From JALXCH01 sp964495805 (GTDB lineage: Bacteria > Calditrichota > Calditrichia > RBG-13-44-9), in assembly GCA_964495805.1 (NCBI GenBank), contig CAZBWV010000028.1, positions 1 through 61,551 on the forward strand: 61,551 nt of DNA, written 5' to 3'. The notes beneath the pieces were generated by a model. The model was not told the origin of the DNA and did not search any database. It was given only the letters and a program-made list of their open reading frames with translations. This document shows positions 32,676 to 42,629 of this stretch, one piece after another. Positions within the stretch are counted from its first letter, which is position 1. The number at the start of each line of letters is the position of its first letter. Position numbers and translations under genes: made by a program.

Positions 32676-32816
32676 TTAAATGGAGTTAATGTGTTTCTGT
32701 CGGATTTTATTCAAAATCAGTAGTTGTCGTTCCCGTATTTCTCGTTTATTGGTGCGAATCAAACGAAAACAACAAAACGTTAATGCTACTAATATGAGTA
32801 ATATCGATATTTCCAT
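32676..32816 (-). CDS. Possible 46-residue membrane protein between tRNA genes
   Basis: An ATG-started ORF of 46 codons that almost fills the gap between tRNA-Ala and tRNA-Cys. The product would have one membrane helix (ISILLILVALTFCCFRLI, about residues 3-20), then a basic amphipathic tail (RTNKREIRERQLL). A weak AAAGG lies four bases before the ATG. The helix plus positive C-terminal side looks like a real small membrane protein, but the length is short enough to be chance. I know no family. Confidence 0.35.
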   Translation of the reverse strand: MEISILLILVALTFCCFRLIRTNKREIRERQLLILNKIRQKHINSI

Positions 32817-32838
32817 GGACCTTTCATCACCATCTTCG

Positions 32839-32911
<73 letters not shown>

Positions 32912-32925
32912 ATCTTTGCTCACTT

Positions 32926-32945
32926 TGTGAACACTTTCGTTCACA
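32926..32945 (-). promoter_or_regulatory. Leader hairpin between promoter and tRNA-Ala
   Basis: Inverted repeat TGTGAAC-ACTTTC-GTTCACA (7-bp stem) in the short leader before tRNA-Ala. It may be an RNA processing site or an operator. Confidence 0.4.
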
Positions 32946-32954
32946 GCGGCAGCA

Positions 32955-32983
32955 AATTTAATATAAGAATACACCTTTGTCAA
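32955..32983 (-). promoter_or_regulatory. Sigma-70-type promoter of tRNA-Ala
   Basis: In the minus direction: TTGACA (32983-32978), a 17-base spacer, TAAATT (32960-32955). Same design as the tRNA-Gln promoter. Confidence 0.68.
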
Positions 32984-33013
32984 CACGAAAGTTTGAAATT
33001 CCCTAAAACCTTT

Positions 33014-36000
33014 TTAAACTTCCGGAGGAACACTCTGCACGGTTCTGGAGCGCTGTAACCAGGTGAGCAGTTGGCGGAAAAATTGCTGTAAATCGTCGAA
33101 AAGAGTATAAAACAGTGGTACGGCCAGGAGGGTTAGAAAAGTGCTGGTTAACAATCCACCGATTAAGGTAAGTCCCATGGGCTGATAAGGTGTTCCAATC
33201 AACGAAGCGTTACCCAGTGCCATGGGTAGCAATCCCCCAATGGTGGTAAAACTGGTCATTAAAATAGGACGGAAACGATGTGCACCTGCATCTAAAATAG
33301 CTTGCATGCGCGAGAGCCCTTCCTGACGGCGACGGTTAATCATATCGATGAGAACAATGGCATTGTTTACCACCACTCCCACCAGAATGATCATTCCGAT
33401 ACCCGCCATGATGTCCTGAGGCGTTTTCGTTAAATAGAGCATCAAGTATGCCCCAAACAACGAAAGCGGAATAGAAACCAGTACGGACAGGGGCAAAACG
33501 AACGACTCAAACAAAATTCCCATCAACAGAAAAACAAACACCACTGCAACGTACATGGAATTCCGAAAGCTGGTATTTTGTTCGCGCATAAAACGGAATC
33601 GGCTGCCTTTTTGCCAGGAGTAACCGTAAGGCATTTTAAAATCTTTCATTACCTGATCCACTTCCCGGGACAACCGCATCAGGTTCTTGCGCATGGTCTT
33701 TGCCTTCACTGCCAGAAAGGTCTTCCCATTTTCCCGGGGAATCTGTCCGAACCCTTTATCGATGCGGAAACGGGCAATTGCGGATAATGGGATGGGGCGC
33801 CCTTCCCGATTAATAAATGTGATATTTTGCAGCTGATTCAAATTTCTGCGGTCTTCTTCCCGCAATTGGATGCGCATTTCAATTTCCCGGTCGCCGGCCA
33901 GAAATCGCGGTAATACCATTCCCCTGACCGCATACATCAAAGTAAACGCCACCTGATTGGGTTCAATACCATTGCGGCGAGCGGCTTCGCGGTTTATTAC
34001 CACCTGAATTTCGTCCCCACCGGTTTCTCGATCTGTTTCTACCGAAATCACACCGGGTAACAACCGCAAGCGCCGTTTCACTTCGCCGGATAATTCCACC
34101 AGTTTGCCGGTATCGTCCCCGTAAAGTAACAGAGAAATTGTTCCTTCCTCTCCCCCTTCGCTACTACCCCGCCAGGAAGTGCGGTAGGAAATACCCGCAC
34201 GCTGAGGCAATCGGTTTTTCAAATCGGCCAACACAGCGTTGCGGTCCATTTTCTCCCGGTTGTTACCATCTACCCATTTCCGAAACCAACGATAAATGAC
34301 GTGGTACCATTGCTCTTTGGGAGGCGGGTTGAGAAATACTCGTACTCTACCCCGTGTTTTGCGGAATCGAACATCCACCGCTTTTACATCGTATTCCTGA
34401 GCATGGGCGAAAATAGTATCTTCCACCGCCTGAAAATAGCTATTGGCTTCCTCAAGAGTGTAATTTTTGGGCAAATCGAAAATCAAGCGAAAGTCGCTGA
34501 TGTTTCCCGGATTGGTATCCGATTTAGGTGTTCGGGGAATCAGAAAGAAAAATGTGAACAGCACAATGGCCATCACCCCAATCACCGCGTCCGGACGGTG
34601 TCGGAGCACCTGTTTCAGGATGTTCAGATACCACCCCCGCACTTTTCCGATAATTCGTAATTCCGCAGCTGGCTGGCGGGAAATAAATCGCGTGGCAGTA
34701 AGTGGAATGAGCACTAACGCTACAAACAAAGAAGCCAGCAGTGCGAAAATAACCGGCAGCCCCACTCGCTTCAGATAAAAACTGAAGAAGCCATACTGAT
34801 CTTTTATTAAAATCATAGGCAGAAACACAATGGCGGTCGTCAGGGTAGCCATGGTTACCGCCAGTGCCACCTCACTGGTTCCGTAAACGGAGGCTTCCAC
34901 CGGTGGACTGCCTTCGAACCGCTTCCGATAAATATTTTCCAGCACCACAATGGCATTGTCCACAACCATTCCCACACTAATCATCAATCCCATCATGGTC
35001 ACGGTATTCAGAGTCCATCCCATGAAATAAATCACCGTCATGGAAATAAGCACGGACAGGGGAATAGCAATGGTGAGGATGAGGGTAACCCGAATTTGCC
35101 GCAGGAAAAAGTACAGTACCAGCAGAGCAAACAGTCCGCCCCACAAAGCGGTGTCCATTAAATTTTTGATGGAATCTTCAATCAGTTCTCCCTGGTCGAA
35201 TAAGATTTTAATTTCCGCACCTTTCAGCGCGGGCGATCGGCTAATCTCCGTGTTCAACACCTGATTCAGTTTACGCGAAAGTGCCACAGTATTGGCCAGC
35301 GATTCTTTGTAAATTTCCATTTTCAAAGCTGGCTTCCCGTTGATACGCTGATACCAGGTGCGTTCCGGCACATCATATACTACTTCTGCCACATCCTTCA
35401 AACGCACGCCTTTGCGGTTCAGTGGAATGTTGCGGATTTCCTCCAGGTTGTGGAATTTCCCCAGTGAGCGAATGAGATATTTCTTTCCTGCTTCGGAGAC
35501 CCAGCCGGAGGACAGGGTAAAATTGTCCTTTCGTAACCGGTTCACCACCTGGTAAAGATTGATGTGGTAGGCTTTTACCCTGTCCTGATCGATCAGTATC
35601 TGAATGCTCTTCTGGTAAATTCCCCACACATCGATGTTGGCTACCCCATCAATGCGCTCAATGGGACGCTTCACAAACTGTTCCACCAGATAATAAGGAT
35701 CCTCCACATGTTCGGGAAGGGTTAGTGCCAGAAAAATCACCGGCTGGTCATTGCGTCCGAATCGGCGCAGAAAATATCGCTCCAGGTCTTCGGGTAATTC
35801 CGCGCGAACACGTTCCATTCGATCGCGAAGCTGATCGTAAGCCAGTCTCATGTCCGTTCCCTGAACAAATTCCAGCCATACCCAACACCCGTCGGAGCCG
35901 CTGTAAGTTTCTACCTTGCGAATGCCACCAATGGTGCGTACCTGTTCCTCCACAGGACGGGCAATCTGTTCTTCCACCTCGCGGGGATTGGCATTCCGAT

Positions 36001-36184
36001 AAGGAATCCACACACCCAGATACGGTGGCTGGAAGCCGGTTGGTAACAGCTCAATGGGAATTTGCTGAAATGCCACAAATCCCACCACCAGAATGGCCAG
36101 AAAGGTAACCAGTGTGGTCACCGGCCTTTGAACAGCAAGCCGTGGTAGCAGGGAAGATTTTGGGCTGTTTTGTTCTGTGTTCAT
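33014..36184 (-). CDS. RND-family efflux pump subunit, second of two
   Basis: An inner-membrane, proton-driven exporter subunit of 1056 residues with the usual RND plan: TM1, periplasmic porter region, TM2-6, then the repeat. In TM4 it reads GMVVDNAIVVLENI (one Asp kept where AcrB has two) and in TM10 GVVVNNAIVLIDMI (no Lys). Its last segment is PVEASVYGTSEVALAVTMATLTTAIVF-type helix pairs as in AcrB. The start is uncertain: the ATG at 36184 has GGAG directly against it, and an ATG at 36232 would overlap the upstream pump gene by 25 bases. Probably forms a heteromeric pump with that protein. Confidence 0.9.
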   Translation of the reverse strand: MNTEQNSPKSSLLPRLAVQRPVTTLVTFLAILVVGFVAFQQIPIELLPTGFQPPYLGVWIPYRNANPREVEEQIARPVEEQVRTIGGIRKVETYSGSDGCWVWLEFVQGTDMRLAYDQLRDRMERVRAELPEDLERYFLRRFGRNDQPVIFLALTLPEHVEDPYYLVEQFVKRPIERIDGVANIDVWGIYQKSIQILIDQDRVKAYHINLYQVVNRLRKDNFTLSSGWVSEAGKKYLIRSLGKFHNLEEIRNIPLNRKGVRLKDVAEVVYDVPERTWYQRINGKPALKMEIYKESLANTVALSRKLNQVLNTEISRSPALKGAEIKILFDQGELIEDSIKNLMDTALWGGLFALLVLYFFLRQIRVTLILTIAIPLSVLISMTVIYFMGWTLNTVTMMGLMISVGMVVDNAIVVLENIYRKRFEGSPPVEASVYGTSEVALAVTMATLTTAIVFLPMILIKDQYGFFSFYLKRVGLPVIFALLASLFVALVLIPLTATRFISRQPAAELRIIGKVRGWYLNILKQVLRHRPDAVIGVMAIVLFTFFFLIPRTPKSDTNPGNISDFRLIFDLPKNYTLEEANSYFQAVEDTIFAHAQEYDVKAVDVRFRKTRGRVRVFLNPPPKEQWYHVIYRWFRKWVDGNNREKMDRNAVLADLKNRLPQRAGISYRTSWRGSSEGGEEGTISLLLYGDDTGKLVELSGEVKRRLRLLPGVISVETDRETGGDEIQVVINREAARRNGIEPNQVAFTLMYAVRGMVLPRFLAGDREIEMRIQLREEDRRNLNQLQNITFINREGRPIPLSAIARFRIDKGFGQIPRENGKTFLAVKAKTMRKNLMRLSREVDQVMKDFKMPYGYSWQKGSRFRFMREQNTSFRNSMYVAVVFVFLLMGILFESFVLPLSVLVSIPLSLFGAYLMLYLTKTPQDIMAGIGMIILVGVVVNNAIVLIDMINRRRQEGLSRMQAILDAGAHRFRPILMTSFTTIGGLLPMALGNASLIGTPYQPMGLTLIGGLLTSTFLTLLAVPLFYTLFDDLQQFFRQLLTWLQRSRTVQSVPPEV

Positions 36185-36206
36185 CTCCGTACTCTGGTAA
36201 TCTGAG

Positions 36207-39200
36207 TTATTTCCCGTGTTCGAATAGATCATACACCACCGGGATGATAATGAGTGTGAGCAATGTGGCACTCAACAATCCGGCAATGACCGTGATAGCC
36301 ATGGGAGTGCGAATTTCCGCTCCTTCGCCCAATCCCAGCGCCATGGGCAGAAGTCCCAGAATGGTGGTTAAGCTGGTCATCAGAATGGGTCGCAAGCGAG
36401 CCTGCCCGCCCTGAATAATCGCCTGCCGCCTGGTAAGCCCGCGACGGCGCAATTGATTGATGTAATCCACCAGCACAATGGCATTGTTCACCACAATTCC
36501 CGCCAGTACAATCATTCCCAGAAAAACCATGATGTTCAGGGGAATCTTGAGTGCATACAATACCACCAGGACTCCGATAAATGCCAGCGGTACAGTGATT
36601 AAAATAACAAAGGGATGCAAAAACGACTCGAACTGGGAGGCCATAACAATGTACACCATGAAAATAGCCAGCAGCAAAGCCAGGCGCAAACTGGCCAGAG
36701 AAACTTCCATTTCCTGGTTTTGCCCGGCCAGATCGAAATGAAAGTCAGCAGGCATATCCAGCGATTGCATCACCTGCATCACGTCACTGCTTACACTCAT
36801 CAAATCGCGACCGCTAACGTTTGCCATAATCACTGCAGCACGTTGTTGATTGATACGTCGGATTTCGCTGGGGCCTTCCTGAATGGTCAAGTCTGCCACA
36901 CTTTCCAGCGGAATGGGGATTTCGCCACCCGGATTAATATTGAGGCGACGAAGCTTCTCCAGTGAGGCTTTATCGGTTTCTTTCAAACGTACCCGAATAT
37001 CGATGCGGCGGTCTTCTTCTTTGAATCGGGTTGCAACCTCTCCCAGTACTTTGTTACGCACAATGTTCGCCACGTCCAGGATGTTCAGACCGTAAAATGC
37101 CAGTTTTGCCCGGTCGTACACAATGCGCACTTCCGGGTTCCCTGCTTGAAGGGTGGATTTCACATCGTAAACACCGGGAATCCGGGCTATTTCCCGCACT
37201 GCTTTCCGGGAAATAGCCACCAGTTCATTCAGATTGTAACCTTTAATTTGAACCTCCAGTGGCGTTTTAAAACTGAATAACACGGGTCGGGAAATGTTGT
37301 ATTCCAGCCCACCGAAATTTCGCAGCCGGTCGCGTACAAAAGCGATGGCCTGCTCCTCGTTTTGTTGGATATGAGAGGTGGGACGCAAAGCGACGGTTAA
37401 CCGGGCAGTATGCTCACCAGCTTCCCAATCGGTTACCCGGGTTAAATCCGCACCGGCTACAGTGGCAACCCGTGCTACCCGGGGCGATTCCAGAATCTGC
37501 TCCTCGATGGGACGAACAGTCTCCGCGGTGGTTTCCACCGGCGTCCCCACCGGAAGAACAATATCCACATAAAATTCTCCCTGATGGACTTCGGGAATGA
37601 GCTCCCGTCCCAGGTTCGGCAAAATCAACAGGATTACCACCAGCAAGGGAATCACGACTGATGCGATGACTGCTCCGCGATGGTTCAACGCCCGGTTTAA
37701 CCAGATGGGATACGCCCGGTACAACCGGTTAAATCCTCGATTGAACTGAGTGAGCAGAAATTCCACCGGTCGCCTGAATAGAAATTGTGCCCCGACCACG
37801 ACACCTTTTACCATCACACCAATCAATAATAAAAATAACGTGAGCAACTTGCCCAGCAAATTCATCACCAACATAAACAGAAAACGGAGCAGATAGTAAA
37901 TCAATAAAAGCGGGAAAACGAAAAGCAGGAAATAATTTCCCTGCTGCTTTTGCTTCCGGATTCGAGAATGCAAAGTGGTAAGGCTTTGGCGGAGCTGAGA
38001 GACACTACCGAAGTAGCGCAAATGCTGCCAGGGGGATTGGGAGCTTTCGGCGAAGCGGACGCTTCTCATCTGCCGTGATGCCAGCATGGGGATAAAGAAC
38101 AGTGCCACCACCAGCGAAGCCAGCAGGGAGAACACCACGGTAAGCGCCATGTCTCCAAAAATTTGCCCGGCCACCCCCTTTACAAACACCATGGGGAAAA
38201 ACACCGCGATGGTGGTTAAAGTGGAAGCGGTAACCGCTGCTCCCACTTCCCGAACTCCACGCACCACCGCTTGCAGTAACGAATCGCCTTCTTCCTGGCA
38301 GCGAAAAATGCTCTCGGTTACCACAATCGAATTGTCCACCAACATTCCAATGCCCAGCGCCAGACCGCCCAGAGACATAATGTTGAGTGAAACATCGAAC
38401 ATACGCATGGGAGCAAAAGTAGCAATAATAGATATGGGAATGGAAAGCCCCACAATCAGGGTGGTTTTCAGATTGTTCAGAAAAAAGAATAGCACAATAA
38501 TGGCCAGAATGCCGCCCATCACTGCGGTATTTTTAACTTCATTAATGGAATTTCGGATAAACACAGATTGATCGGTGAGTAACTCCAGCTTCATCCCTGC
38601 AGGGAGGTTGTAGCTCAGAAAGCTGGTCATTCGCTTCATCATCATCTGGCGCAAAAATGCCCGACGACGATCTGCCGGTGTGAGTTTACCCGGTTTCTTC
38701 CCGCCGGTACCGGCTCGTTTTTCCTGTTTCAATTTTTTAACAAATGCCTGCTGTTCCGGGGTACCAAACACTTTTTCCCGCACCCGACGAGCCACTTCCA
38801 CAATGTTGGCATCCCCTTCCTTGTACACCTCCAGCTCTACGCTTTCCCGACCGTTTAACCGGGTGATAACCTGTCGTTCTTTGTTTGTGCGGTATACACG
38901 TCCCAGGTCTTTCAGGCGAAGATGTCGGCCGTTGTCGAAAGTCAGGATTAAATCGCCGATTTCCTCCACAGTGCGGAATTCATTCAGCGTGCGCACAATG
39001 TATTCGGTCTGTCCCTCTTTCAGATTCCCCCCGGCCAGATTAATATTTTCTCTGGCCAGCTTATCCCGAATTTGCTGAATGTCGATTCCCATCAGAGAGA
39101 TTTTCTTCTCGTCCAGCTCCACACGGATTTCTTCCTCCAGTCCACCTTTCACTTTGACTGCCGCCACACCATCAACCGTTTCCAGTGCCCGCTTAATCTG

Positions 39201-39692
39201 TTCCTCTGCCACATAACGGGTGTAAAACAGGTCCGGTCCTCCGGTTAAACCCAGACGAATGATGGGATCCAGCGAAGGATCGTAGCGCAAAATAATCGGT
39301 TTTTTGGCTTCCTGGGGCAGATAGAGCAGGTCCAGCTTTTCCCGCACCTCGCTGATGGCCTGGTCCATGTCCGTATCCCAATTGAATTCCAGAATCACGT
39401 CGGACTGACCGGCTTTGGATACCGAACGGATGTTTACCAGATTGGTCACCACACCCAATTCTTCTTCGATGGGACGCGAGATGGTGGTTTCCACCTCTTC
39501 TGGCGCTGTGCCGGGGTATTCCGTCCGAACGGTGAGAGAGGGATAGGTAATATCCGGCATCAAGTTCAGGGAAAGCTGTTTGTAAGAAAGCAATCCAAAT
39601 ACCATGATGCCAATGACAATCATCGTAATTGCCACCGGTCGTTGAATCACCACCTGAAACATGGTGGAAGTATCGGTCGAATGTCGTTCCAT
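36207..39692 (-). CDS. RND-family efflux pump subunit with extra inserts, first of two
   Basis: An RND exporter subunit of 1161 residues, about 110 longer than usual. TM4 has GMLVDNSIVVTESI (Asp453) and TM10 GIVVNNAIVLVDYI. Two inserts explain the length: a Lys/Gly-rich basic stretch at about 310-360 just before TM2 (KLKQEKRAGTGGKKPGK), and about 100 residues at 545-645 in the linker between the two halves, containing a strongly hydrophobic part (FLLFVFPLLLIYYLLRFLF and GKLLTLFLLLIGVMVKGVVV) that could add two membrane helices. The following pump gene starts within about 23 bases. No TolC-like outer-membrane partner is encoded nearby. Confidence 0.9.
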   Translation of the reverse strand: MERHSTDTSTMFQVVIQRPVAITMIVIGIMVFGLLSYKQLSLNLMPDITYPSLTVRTEYPGTAPEEVETTISRPIEEELGVVTNLVNIRSVSKAGQSDVILEFNWDTDMDQAISEVREKLDLLYLPQEAKKPIILRYDPSLDPIIRLGLTGGPDLFYTRYVAEEQIKRALETVDGVAAVKVKGGLEEEIRVELDEKKISLMGIDIQQIRDKLARENINLAGGNLKEGQTEYIVRTLNEFRTVEEIGDLILTFDNGRHLRLKDLGRVYRTNKERQVITRLNGRESVELEVYKEGDANIVEVARRVREKVFGTPEQQAFVKKLKQEKRAGTGGKKPGKLTPADRRRAFLRQMMMKRMTSFLSYNLPAGMKLELLTDQSVFIRNSINEVKNTAVMGGILAIIVLFFFLNNLKTTLIVGLSIPISIIATFAPMRMFDVSLNIMSLGGLALGIGMLVDNSIVVTESIFRCQEEGDSLLQAVVRGVREVGAAVTASTLTTIAVFFPMVFVKGVAGQIFGDMALTVVFSLLASLVVALFFIPMLASRQMRSVRFAESSQSPWQHLRYFGSVSQLRQSLTTLHSRIRKQKQQGNYFLLFVFPLLLIYYLLRFLFMLVMNLLGKLLTLFLLLIGVMVKGVVVGAQFLFRRPVEFLLTQFNRGFNRLYRAYPIWLNRALNHRGAVIASVVIPLLVVILLILPNLGRELIPEVHQGEFYVDIVLPVGTPVETTAETVRPIEEQILESPRVARVATVAGADLTRVTDWEAGEHTARLTVALRPTSHIQQNEEQAIAFVRDRLRNFGGLEYNISRPVLFSFKTPLEVQIKGYNLNELVAISRKAVREIARIPGVYDVKSTLQAGNPEVRIVYDRAKLAFYGLNILDVANIVRNKVLGEVATRFKEEDRRIDIRVRLKETDKASLEKLRRLNINPGGEIPIPLESVADLTIQEGPSEIRRINQQRAAVIMANVSGRDLMSVSSDVMQVMQSLDMPADFHFDLAGQNQEMEVSLASLRLALLLAIFMVYIVMASQFESFLHPFVILITVPLAFIGVLVVLYALKIPLNIMVFLGMIVLAGIVVNNAIVLVDYINQLRRRGLTRRQAIIQGGQARLRPILMTSLTTILGLLPMALGLGEGAEIRTPMAITVIAGLLSATLLTLIIIPVVYDLFEHGK

Positions 39693-39869
39693 AAAAACTG
39701 TTCCTTGAGTTCGTCACTGATGAACCGAATAGAAATTCCCCGCAATTTGCGGAAAATATTTTTGTGGAATGCTTCCGATTACCGGCAGGACTCCTTTGGA
39801 AAATTCCGCACATCGAGAGTTAACCGGAATACCAACTACTTCATCGGATATTCATTGATTTTCAGGGTT

Positions 39870-41051
39870 CTATCCCCGCACGGGTGGTCGTTTTTTCATC
39901 TTCCGGGGTGGTCGGGATTTTCGCACCTGCTGCTGGTGTTCCGGAGATATTCCCTGCCAGGGGAAATATTTGTAGCCCACAATGCGAATTCGGTTTCCGT
40001 TCCGCAACCCTTCCTGTCCGACGATGACCACCAGTGTGGAATCGTCCACCGGATTGAGCACTTCCACTTTATGGGAGTCTTCGAATCCCTTTTTCAATGC
40101 TACCCGACGCACCGAATCCCCTTCCACCACAAAATAGTAAGAACGCTCGTTCTCGTAAATCAGCGCCGCCTTGGGAATAAGCGGAACATGTTGATGGGCA
40201 TCCACAATCAATCGAACGGAGAGGAACATGCCCGGACGCAACTTATTTCCGGGGTCTTTTACTCCCACAGTAATTTTAAACGTTCCGCTGGTCGCATCGA
40301 CAATGGGACTGATTCGTTTTACCCAACCTTCGAAGCTCTGCTCAGGAAGTACGTCTGTAGTGATGATCGCCTTCTGTCCCTTGTAGATTTTTAGCATTTC
40401 ATCCTGGGGGACATACACCTTCACCACTTTGTCAGATAAATCCGCAATGGTGAAAAGTCGGGTGGTCGGTTGAATTCGGTCACCCAGGCGAACCATTCGT
40501 TCTCCCACCACTCCTTTAATGGGCGAACGCACAATGGTGTAATCCAGATTTAGTTTGGCCTGTTTCCACTGGAGTTCTGCCTGCTGCAGATTTAACCGCG
40601 CATCTTCAAATTCGTCTTCGCTAATCATGTTTTTCTCTTTAAGCGCTTTAAACCGTAAAAACTCGGCGCGCTGTTTTTCGTAGGAATAGCGCGCTTTTTG
40701 TTCGGCAATCAGGTACTCGTCCTGCTCCAGTTGCAGCAGGGGCTCATCTTTTTTTACCCAATCCCCTTCCTCTACAAACAGCTTTTCCACCAATCCAGAA
40801 ATGCGCGAATAGATATCCACCATTTCTTCCGTTTCCAGCGTTGCGTTGTACAACAAATAGCTGGAAATATCACCACGGACAACCGGCGTTACTTCCACGG
40901 GAATTCCTTCCTGTGTACGTGGTCGCCCGGGTTTTGATTTTTGGTGAGAAATGTTTTGTCTGGATGGGGAATTTTGTGATGTGCTTCGGGAGCCGCAACT
41001 CAATCCCAGAACAATGACAACAAGCAAACTCAAAATCAGATAGAATCTCAT
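39870..41051 (-). CDS. RND efflux periplasmic adaptor (membrane fusion protein)
   Basis: The adaptor that joins an RND pump to an outer-membrane channel. It has 393 residues with an N-terminal signal ending LGLSC (probable lipoprotein), then the barrel-sandwich half-motif (GLVEKLFVEEGDWVKKDEPLLQLE), an alpha-helical hairpin (about 125-180), the second half-motif (RSPIKGVVGERMVRLGDRI) and a beta-barrel (AIITTDVLPEQSFEGWVKRISP). The tail is Pro/Arg/Lys-rich (PPRKMKKRPP). I chose the ATG at 41051 because GGAG lies six bases upstream; a start at 41063 lacks this. First gene of the pump operon, 177 bases ahead of the first pump gene. Confidence 0.92.
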   Translation of the reverse strand: MRFYLILSLLVVIVLGLSCGSRSTSQNSPSRQNISHQKSKPGRPRTQEGIPVEVTPVVRGDISSYLLYNATLETEEMVDIYSRISGLVEKLFVEEGDWVKKDEPLLQLEQDEYLIAEQKARYSYEKQRAEFLRFKALKEKNMISEDEFEDARLNLQQAELQWKQAKLNLDYTIVRSPIKGVVGERMVRLGDRIQPTTRLFTIADLSDKVVKVYVPQDEMLKIYKGQKAIITTDVLPEQSFEGWVKRISPIVDATSGTFKITVGVKDPGNKLRPGMFLSVRLIVDAHQHVPLIPKAALIYENERSYYFVVEGDSVRRVALKKGFEDSHKVEVLNPVDDSTLVVIVGQEGLRNGNRIRIVGYKYFPWQGISPEHQQQVRKSRPPRKMKKRPPVRG

Positions 41052-41312
41052 GTATTTCTCCATTTCACCAATCCGTACACGGGCAATTGATACGTTCTTA
41101 TAAGGAAAAAGTTACATGCATTTCACAGGATTTGCAAGACGGGGAATGTACCGCGCCAGGGGAATTCGTGAATTCTGCATTTATGGGGGTCTGAATAAAT
41201 TCTGCCAAGCGAATCCCATGGAATGTAATGAATGAAAAACCGCTTTCCATAAACATCGTTTAACCGGCTTATTTTGTTGATTAACCCGATGGGTTAGAAA
41301 CTTTAATGGACA

Positions 41313-41984
41313 TTACGTCTTCTTTAATAGAAAATGCCCGGTATAAGAAATATCCTGCCAGATAGTTTGGGTGGAATCTCTCAGAAAAGCGGAAAGCTGT
41401 TGCCATTGTCCGTTAATTCCCAGAACAATGACCATCAGAAACAGAAGGTTAAAGAAAACGATATACACGTAAGAGAACACCCGTCCGGAGAGGAGTAAAT
41501 CCGGTTGAGACGGATAAGCTTCTTTGATTAAACTGGTGAGATGAAAGAAATAGGTAAATCCTACTGCACCGGACAGGATCAGCTGGTAGTTACTTTGAAT
41601 CAGCGATGAAAGGATTAAAAGCAACAGGGAATTAAGCGGAAAAGCATAAGGTGCCAGCGCAATCACGAAGTTTCCCCCTTCAATTTCCACCAAACCACCT
41701 CGTTTGCGTGTGGCACTCAGGCGATGAACCGGTCGAAGAAAAAGCAGGGCAAACACGGCATGGCTTAACTCGTGGGAGAGAGTCGCCCAGAATCTGCCTT
41801 TGCGGGAGAAATAGATAAATTCCATCAGAATAAACAGAAATCCCCCTGTCAGAAATGCTTTCATCGGTGGAGTGAGTAAATAACGAGTCGGTAAATAAAC
41901 AGGAAAGTTCCCCAGCATTCCCCGGATTCCGGCCAGAAGGAAAATTCCCAGAACCAACTTTGCTATTCCCTGGAGAACTCGCAT
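41313..41984 (-). CDS. M50B-like membrane metalloprotease family protein
   Basis: A membrane protein of 223 residues with about five hydrophobic segments and an HELSH motif (residues 71-75) that fits the HExxH zinc site of M50B-like proteases. Downstream, FVIALAPYAFPLNSLLLL may hold the third ligand region, though the NPDG of true site-2 proteases is absent. A function in cleaving membrane proteins is possible but unproven. The ATG at 41984 is preferred over a TTG at 41999. Confidence 0.65.
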   Translation of the reverse strand: MRVLQGIAKLVLGIFLLAGIRGMLGNFPVYLPTRYLLTPPMKAFLTGGFLFILMEFIYFSRKGRFWATLSHELSHAVFALLFLRPVHRLSATRKRGGLVEIEGGNFVIALAPYAFPLNSLLLLILSSLIQSNYQLILSGAVGFTYFFHLTSLIKEAYPSQPDLLLSGRVFSYVYIVFFNLLFLMVIVLGINGQWQQLSAFLRDSTQTIWQDISYTGHFLLKKT

Positions 41985-42086
41985 TTTACCCGTCCCCAAA
42001 ATATCTGGTCCAATCAGTAAGAGATTAATAACAATGAAAACGCATATTTTTTGGGTATTTTTACCGGATGAGAACGGTTCAACCGG

Positions 42087-42590
42087 TTAATCCTGAAGCG
42101 TTTCCCTGGCTTCTTTTTGCTGGCTCAGTTGGACCACTTTATCCCAGATGCGATCAATTTCCTGCGAAATTTCCCGGAAAATACGGCGATAGAAGTTCAG
42201 ATTCATGCCAATGGGATCGTCGATGGCCTGCTTTGCCGGGGGCTTTTCACGACCGAATTCCCGTAAAGTAAAAATTTTGTTTTGGAAATGAGGGAAAATT
42301 TGTAACAGGTCTTTTTTGTGGACAGGAGTCATGCACAAAATTAAATCGGTATTTTTGATCATATCCAGGGTAATAGCGGTGGAACGATGGGTTTCCAGAT
42401 TAAGCCCATTTTCCGCAGCCACTATTTTGGTTAACGAAGAGGCCGGTACCCCTTCGGAAGCCCAGGTTCCCGTGGAACTGCTCCAGATGCTTTCTTCCAG
42501 CCCCTCTTCCAACACCTTTCTATTAAAAATGGCTTCCGCTAATGGACTTCGACAAACATTTGCTGTACAGACAAAAAGAACTTTAAACAT
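42087..42590 (-). CDS. Low-molecular-weight protein tyrosine (or arginine) phosphatase
   Basis: A 167-residue LMW-PTP with the intact phosphate loop VCTANVCRSP (Cys8 nucleophile, Arg14) and the general-acid region near DDPIG. In other bacteria the homologue next to the tRNA-modification gene tsaC/ywlC is YwlE, an arginine phosphatase, and here the same neighbour follows the same order, so protein-arginine phosphatase is a fair alternative. GGAG lies six bases before the ATG. A relative lacking the nucleophile is at 45590-46015. Confidence 0.9.
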   Translation of the reverse strand: MFKVLFVCTANVCRSPLAEAIFNRKVLEEGLEESIWSSSTGTWASEGVPASSLTKIVAAENGLNLETHRSTAITLDMIKNTDLILCMTPVHKKDLLQIFPHFQNKIFTLREFGREKPPAKQAIDDPIGMNLNFYRRIFREISQEIDRIWDKVVQLSQQKEARETLQD

Positions 42591-42629
42591 GGCTCTCCAT
42601 TTGTTTGTGCGTAAACCAAATTTACGATA

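Noticed and set aside
39193..39813. 206-codon minus-strand ORF overlapping the first RND gene
   Set aside because: Out-of-frame reading of the RND N-terminal region; its His/Gly/Arg-rich product has no domain pattern.
39642..40394. 250-codon plus-strand ORF opposite the adaptor gene
   Set aside because: Shadow of the adaptor CDS on the other strand.
41162..41175. Two GAATTC palindromes two bases apart upstream of the efflux operon
   Set aside because: Six-base palindromes are common by chance and the site is over 100 bases from the adaptor start; too weak to call an operator.
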